A stretch of DNA of 17,229 nt, from NCBI GenBank assembly GCA_947628685.1, contig CANRAT010000029.1, forward strand, positions 1 through 17,229. The letters run 5' to 3'. This DNA is from an uncultured Bacilli bacterium. Its GTDB lineage: Bacteria; Bacillota_I; Bacilli_A; RF39; UBA660. A model generated the notes under the pieces. It saw nothing but the letters and a program-made list of their open reading frames with translations. It made no database searches and was not told the DNA's origin. The translations under genes were made by a program, and so were the position numbers. Position 1 is the stretch's first letter; the number at the start of each line of letters is the position of its first letter. Below are positions 13,296 through 17,229 of the stretch, piece after piece.

Positions 13296-13747
13296 TTAAA
13301 ATAATTTGTGTAGGAAAGATAAAAGAAAGTTATTTAAATTCAGCAATAGATGAATATAAAAAAAGACTTTCAAAGTATACAAAATTAGAACTTATAGAAG
13401 TAAATGATATTAACAGTGATAATGTCGACATAACACTTCAAAAAGAAAAAGAATTACTTGAAAAATATATAGATAGTAAAGATTATGTAATCACACTTGA
13501 GATAGAAGGAAATATGTTAAGTAGTGAAGAATTTGCTTTAAAAATTGATAATGTATTTAATAATTATTCTAATATTACATTTATAATTGGTGGCTCTAAT
13601 GGACTACATAAAAGTATAAAAGAAAGAAGTAATTATAAGTTATCATTTTCTAAATTAACATTTCCACATCAGTTATTTAGGGTAATATTATTAGAACAAA
13701 TTTATAGAGCATTTAAAATAAATAACAATGAAACATATCATAAGTAA
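13292..13747 (+). CDS. rlmH: 23S rRNA pseudouridine-1915 N3-methyltransferase RlmH
   Basis: 151 residues, slightly short of the usual 155-159. SPOUT-fold enzyme that methylates pseudouridine 1915 in helix 69 on assembled 70S ribosomes, with SAM. Start MIKIICVGKIKESYLNSAIDEY is typical. The SAM-binding knot is TFIIGGSNGL (GGSNGL at 100-105), followed by the near-invariant end SFSKLTFPHQLFRVILLEQI, YRAFKINNNETYHK. walJ-rlmH is a common neighbour pair in Bacillota. Last gene of the rplI operon, followed by a strong terminator. Confidence 0.96.
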   Translation: MIKIICVGKIKESYLNSAIDEYKKRLSKYTKLELIEVNDINSDNVDITLQKEKELLEKYIDSKDYVITLEIEGNMLSSEEFALKIDNVFNNYSNITFIIGGSNGLHKSIKERSNYKLSFSKLTFPHQLFRVILLEQIYRAFKINNNETYHK

Positions 13748-13775
13748 AGGGATTTTAAAAATTAAATCCTTTTTT
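13746..13775 (+). terminator. Terminator of the rplI-rlmH operon
   Basis: AAAGGGATTT (13746-13755) pairs with AAATCCTTTT (13764-13773), 10 bp with one G-U, loop 8 nt, T-run to 13775. It overlaps the rlmH stop codon and closes the five-gene operon. Confidence 0.85.
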
Positions 13776-13815
13776 CTTGTATATTTTGTGAAAAGTATTG
13801 ATATTAAATAATTTT

Positions 13816-13831
13816 TATAATAAAATATAAT
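13816..13831 (+). promoter_or_regulatory. Candidate -10 region for tilS-ftsH
   Basis: Two overlapping candidates, TATAAT at 13816-13821 and at 13826-13831, lie in an AT-rich stretch between the rlmH terminator and tilS. A TTGATA (13798-13803) has the wrong spacing to either, so the exact promoter is uncertain. Confidence 0.4.
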
Positions 13832-13851
13832 GCAGTTATGCAGGTGATATA

Positions 13852-15165
13852 GTGAATGATGTGTATAAATTCATAGAAGAATTAAATATTAAAAATAAAA
13901 CAGTAATTGCTGCAATCAGTGGTGGGCCTGATTCAATGTTACTGCTTGATATATTGTTAAGCTTAAAAGATAAATTAAATATAAAAATAGTAGTTGCTCA
14001 TGTACACCATAATTTAAGAAAAGAAAGTGATGAAGAAGCCAAAAAAGTTCAAAAATTTTCTAAAACTCATAATTTAATATTTGAATTTATGAAAATAGAT
14101 GAATATCCAAATCATGAGTTTAGTGAAGAAGTTGCTAGAAAAATTAGATATGAATTTTTTGATAAGTTAATAGAAAAATACAAAACTGACATTTTATTTA
14201 CAGGACACCATGCTGATGATTTAATTGAAACTATATTAATGCGTATTTCAAGAGGTTCAACTTTAAAAGGTTATGCAGGATTTGAAGAAATATCAACAGA
14301 TAGAGGTTATAAAATCGTAAGACCACTAATTTATCTTACAAAAAGTGAAATAGAAGATATTTTAATTAAAAAAAACATATGGTTTGCTAAAGATATGTCA
14401 AATAAAAATGACAAATATACTAGAAATAGATATAGAAAATATATATTACCTGAATTAAAAAAAGAAAATAGTAATATACATTATAAATTCATAGAATATA
14501 ATAAGAAATTATTACTTGCAAATCAATATATAAAAACGAATGCATTAAAGGTGTATAAAAAATGTGTTTTAAATAATGAAATAAATATAGATATATTTAA
14601 TAAACAACAAGAAATTATTAAGATATATATTATAGAAGAATATTTAAAAAATATTTATAATGAAAAAATAACAAAAATAAATTCTAATCATGTAGATATG
14701 ATTATTAAAAACATTAAAAAAAATACAAATATGATATTCGATTTACCTGATAATAAAAAGGGGATAATTGAATATAATAAATTTAAGGTAACAAAAGTAG
14801 ATGAATTAGAATATGATTATACATTTACAAGTAGTATAAAATTACCTAATGGTAAAACTATAAAAATAGATAATTCTACTAAATTAACTACGAACTATGT
14901 TACTCATTTAAACAGTAAAGATTTAAAGTTCCCACTTCATGTGAGAAGTAGAAGACCAAATGATAAGATGACTGTAAAGAATATGTTAGGTACAAAAAAG
15001 ATAAATGATATATTTACTGATTTTAAATTACCAAAGGAACTCAGAAATACTTATCCTATAGTAACAGATGATACAGGAGAAATTATATGGATTCCAGGAA
15101 TAAAAAAATCACAATTTGACATGAAAAATACAAAAAAGTATGATATAATATTAAAGTACGATTAA
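13852..15165 (+). CDS. tilS: tRNA(Ile)-lysidine synthase TilS
   Basis: 437 residues. Ligates lysine to C34 of tRNA-Ile(CAU), using ATP, so that it reads AUA; this matters here because AUA is heavily used. Starts with GTG 13852, chosen because AGGTGA (13842-13847) is 4 nt upstream; the ATG at 13856 is out of frame. PP-loop motif S23-GGPDS, then VVAHVHHNLR (~46-55), TGHHADDLIETILMR (~119-133) and SNKNDKYTRNRYRKYILPEL. The central domain is followed by the TilS C-terminal domain (FPLHVRSRRPNDKM ... NMLGTKKINDIFTDFKLP). Neighbour ftsH is conserved, but hprT, usually between them, is missing. Confidence 0.96.
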   Translation: MNDVYKFIEELNIKNKTVIAAISGGPDSMLLLDILLSLKDKLNIKIVVAHVHHNLRKESDEEAKKVQKFSKTHNLIFEFMKIDEYPNHEFSEEVARKIRYEFFDKLIEKYKTDILFTGHHADDLIETILMRISRGSTLKGYAGFEEISTDRGYKIVRPLIYLTKSEIEDILIKKNIWFAKDMSNKNDKYTRNRYRKYILPELKKENSNIHYKFIEYNKKLLLANQYIKTNALKVYKKCVLNNEINIDIFNKQQEIIKIYIIEEYLKNIYNEKITKINSNHVDMIIKNIKKNTNMIFDLPDNKKGIIEYNKFKVTKVDELEYDYTFTSSIKLPNGKTIKIDNSTKLTTNYVTHLNSKDLKFPLHVRSRRPNDKMTVKNMLGTKKINDIFTDFKLPKELRNTYPIVTDDTGEIIWIPGIKKSQFDMKNTKKYDIILKYD

Positions 15166-15177
15166 AGGAGGAATATT

Positions 15178-17169
15178 GTGGACAGAAAAGTTATTAAAAG
15201 GAGCGTATTTTCATATATATTTTTATTGTTAGTTATATTAGGAATTTTTTATTTCCTTAATATATTGAATACTAAAGTTAATAAATTAACTTATAGTGAA
15301 TTTTTAAGTGAACTTGAAGGAGGTAAAGTAACTGAACTTACTATAACTCCAAATAGTAGTCAAGGTATATATTCTATAACAGGTAAATTAGAAGACTATA
15401 ATGAAAACGAGACATTTACCTCACAGGCTACACTAAGTGAAGAAACTATAAAACAAATATATGATAAAAAATCTGATAAAGATATAGAAATAAATGTAGC
15501 AAAAGATCCAGGATCTAGTTGGGTTTTGTTATTTGTAGTTAATATATTACCAATAGTATTAATATTAGGATTAGGTTATTATTTAATTTCTAGACAAATG
15601 GGTAGTGCGAATAAGTCTATGGACTTTGGAAGAAGTAGAGCGCGCCTTACAAGTGATAAAGATAAAGTTAAATTTGATAAAGTTGCAGGTTTAACTGAAG
15701 AAAAAGAAGAAGTACAAGAGTTAATAGATTTCTTAAAAGAACCAAAGAAATTTCAAAAAATGGGAGCAAGAATTCCAAAAGGAGTATTATTAGTAGGTCC
15801 TCCAGGAACAGGAAAAACATTACTTGCTAAAGCGGTTGCTGGTGAGGCAAATGTTCCATTTTATTTCATTAGTGGATCTGATTTCGTAGAATTGTTTGTA
15901 GGTGTAGGTGCATCTCGTGTAAGAGATATGTTTAAACAAGCAAAACAAAGCGCACCATGTTTAATATTCATAGATGAAATAGATGCTGTAGGACGCCAAA
16001 GAGGAACAGGTCTTGGTGGAGGACATGATGAAAGAGAACAAACATTAAACCAATTGTTAACAGAAATGGATGGATTTGGTGCGAATGAAGGAATCATTGT
16101 AATAGCAGCAACAAACCGTCCAGATGTACTTGATCCAGCACTTCTTCGTCCAGGTAGATTTGATAGACAAATAACAGTTAATTTACCTGATGCAAAAAGC
16201 AGAGAAGAAATATTACAAGTACACGCTAAAGGTAAAACATTTGCTAAAGGAGTAAAATTAGAAAATATAGCAAAAAGAACAGTAGGATTTAGTGGTGCAG
16301 ATTTAGAGAACTTACTTAATGAAGCCGCTCTTCTTACAGTAAGAAGAGGTAAAAAGGCTATAACTATGGCTGAAATAGATGAAGCACACGATAGAGTTCT
16401 TATGGGTCCTGCTAAAGTAACAAAGAAATATACAGAAAAAGAGAAAAAATTAGTCGCATATCATGAGGCTGGTCATGCCGTTGTTGGTATAAAACTTGAA
16501 GGCGCTAATGAAGTACAAAAAATAACTATAATACCTCGTGGTCAAGCAGGTGGTTATAACTTAATGTTACCAAGAGAAGAGACATTCTTAGAGACAAAGA
16601 GTGAATTGCTAGATACAATAAGTGGATTGTTAGGTGGCCGTGTTGCAGAAGAAATAGTCTTTAATGAGGTTACTACAGGAGCACATAATGATTTTGAAAA
16701 AGCAACTAAAATTGCTCGTTCAATGGTAACAGAATATGGTATGAGTGACTTAGGACCAATTCAATTTGAACATCAAGAATCAAGTGTATTCTTAGGTAGA
16801 GATTATAATAAGAGTCGTAATTTTTCTAGTCAAGTGGCATTTGAAATAGACCAAGAACAAAGAAAAATAATAAATGAGTGCTACGAAATAACTAAAAAAA
16901 TTATTAATGAAAATAGGGATTTACTAGATTTAATTGCCAATACATTACTTGAATATGAAACAATCACAAAAGAACAAATTGACTATTTAGTTAAGCATGG
17001 TTGCATGCCTGATGATGATGGCGAGATAGACTTAAGTGATTATAAAGAAGCATCTTTAAGTGATTTAACTAAAGAAGAATTAATAGATTTAGCTAAGGAT
17101 AAAGGAATTAAAAATGCTAGTAAAATGACTAAAGAAGAATTATTAAAATTATTAGAAGATAACAAATAA
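15178..17169 (+). CDS. ftsH: Membrane AAA+ zinc protease FtsH with extra C-terminal motif
   Basis: 663 residues, GTG start with AAAGGAGG 6 nt before it. Hexameric protease that unfolds and degrades membrane and short-lived cytosolic proteins. TM1 ~9-28, extracellular region ~30-113, TM2 ~115-137. AAA module: Walker A GPPGTGKT 207-214, pore loop FVGVGASRV, Walker B with D266 E267, SRH NRPDVLDPALLRPGRFDR. Protease domain: HEAGH 429-433, third zinc ligand D505 in HNDFEKA. Residues ~630-660 add LTKEELIDLAKDKGIKNASK then MTKEELLKLL, which looks like a Rho-N/SAP/HeH-type helix-extended-loop-helix. Follows tilS by 12 nt, so probably one transcript. Everything needed for activity is intact. Confidence 0.97.
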   Translation: MDRKVIKRSVFSYIFLLLVILGIFYFLNILNTKVNKLTYSEFLSELEGGKVTELTITPNSSQGIYSITGKLEDYNENETFTSQATLSEETIKQIYDKKSDKDIEINVAKDPGSSWVLLFVVNILPIVLILGLGYYLISRQMGSANKSMDFGRSRARLTSDKDKVKFDKVAGLTEEKEEVQELIDFLKEPKKFQKMGARIPKGVLLVGPPGTGKTLLAKAVAGEANVPFYFISGSDFVELFVGVGASRVRDMFKQAKQSAPCLIFIDEIDAVGRQRGTGLGGGHDEREQTLNQLLTEMDGFGANEGIIVIAATNRPDVLDPALLRPGRFDRQITVNLPDAKSREEILQVHAKGKTFAKGVKLENIAKRTVGFSGADLENLLNEAALLTVRRGKKAITMAEIDEAHDRVLMGPAKVTKKYTEKEKKLVAYHEAGHAVVGIKLEGANEVQKITIIPRGQAGGYNLMLPREETFLETKSELLDTISGLLGGRVAEEIVFNEVTTGAHNDFEKATKIARSMVTEYGMSDLGPIQFEHQESSVFLGRDYNKSRNFSSQVAFEIDQEQRKIINECYEITKKIINENRDLLDLIANTLLEYETITKEQIDYLVKHGCMPDDDGEIDLSDYKEASLSDLTKEELIDLAKDKGIKNASKMTKEELLKLLEDNK

Positions 17170-17183
17170 TTGTTATCTTTTTT
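17157..17183 (+). terminator. Terminator of tilS-ftsH
   Basis: AGATAACA (17157-17164) pairs with TGTTATCT (17171-17178), 8 bp, loop 6 nt containing part of the stop codon, followed by a run of T to 17184. The 5' arm is the last ftsH codons. Confidence 0.85.
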
Positions 17184-17188
17184 TAGTC

Positions 17189-17220
17189 TTGACACGTAGG
17201 GGGGGGGGGCGTGGTAGAAT
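17189..17220 (+). promoter_or_regulatory. Promoter-like site with an 11-G spacer tract
   Basis: TTGACA (17189-17194) and TAGAAT (17215-17220) are good -35/-10 hexamers, but 20 bp apart instead of 16-18. The spacer contains 11 consecutive G (17199-17209), flanked by CACG and CGTG. It reads towards the right window edge, so its target gene is not visible. Promoter role and length sensitivity are inference. Confidence 0.55.
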
Positions 17221-17229
17221 AGAAGTGTA

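Noticed and set aside
15861..16097. Minus-strand ORF inside ftsH
   Set aside because: Antisense to the conserved AAA module; its Pro/Ser-rich sequence is what that strand encodes by default.
1..17229. CRISPR arrays, tRNA or rRNA genes
   Set aside because: No regularly spaced repeats and no cloverleaf or rRNA sequence were noticed on either strand by reading; no program was run.

Overview
The window is very AT-rich DNA with genes almost entirely on the + strand, good Shine-Dalgarno sites, SigA-type promoters, a T-box leader and a standard genetic code (TGA is used as a stop in walJ). Gene content (SpoVT, T-box, short MetG, 3D-domain protein, WhiA, bL9-DnaC-WalJ-RlmH block, TilS-FtsH) points to a low-GC Bacillota. 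My best guess is an uncultured gut-type Bacilli lineage (RF39/Erysipelotrichia/Mollicutes-like), but I cannot place it firmly from sequence alone. Several blocks are those found near the replication origin of Bacillus (metS-tatD-yabE-ksgA, gdpP-rplI-dnaC, walJ-rlmH, tilS-ftsH).

Layout. 1-987: 3' part of an ISLre2/UPF0236-type transposase cut by the left window edge. 1100-1425: a compact locus with a 30-residue hydrophobic peptide, an SD-sequestering leader, and a strong promoter on the opposite strand driving a ~107 nt RNA that ends in its own intrinsic terminator inside the peptide's 3' end. This is the architecture of a type I toxin-antitoxin system, and I did not recognise the peptide. 1481-2011: SpoVT. 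2001-2239: SigA promoter and T-box leader, then dut (variant dUTPase) and metG. 4401-4571: unrecognised 56-residue membrane protein. 4613-6943: tatD, a membrane-anchored 3D-domain wall protein and rsmA (ksgA). 6980-8941: whiA and a stand-alone DHH/DHHA1 phosphodiesterase at the position where gdpP usually lies. 9056-13747: tightly packed operon rplI-dnaC-M23 peptidase-walJ-rlmH. 13852-17169: tilS-ftsH. 17189-17220: a promoter-like sequence with an 11-G tract in its spacer, reading out of the window.

How the genes fit together. Most of the window is housekeeping: translation (metG, rsmA, rplI, rlmH, tilS), replication (dnaC), nucleotide hygiene (dut), envelope growth and its control (3D protein, M23 protein, walJ, whiA), protein quality control (ftsH) and c-di-AMP or nanoRNA turnover (DHH protein). 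The accessory portion is the left ~1.4 kb (IS remnant plus putative toxin-antitoxin). Promoters repeatedly use the same 11-mer TATAGTATAAT and often lie directly on the preceding gene's terminator.
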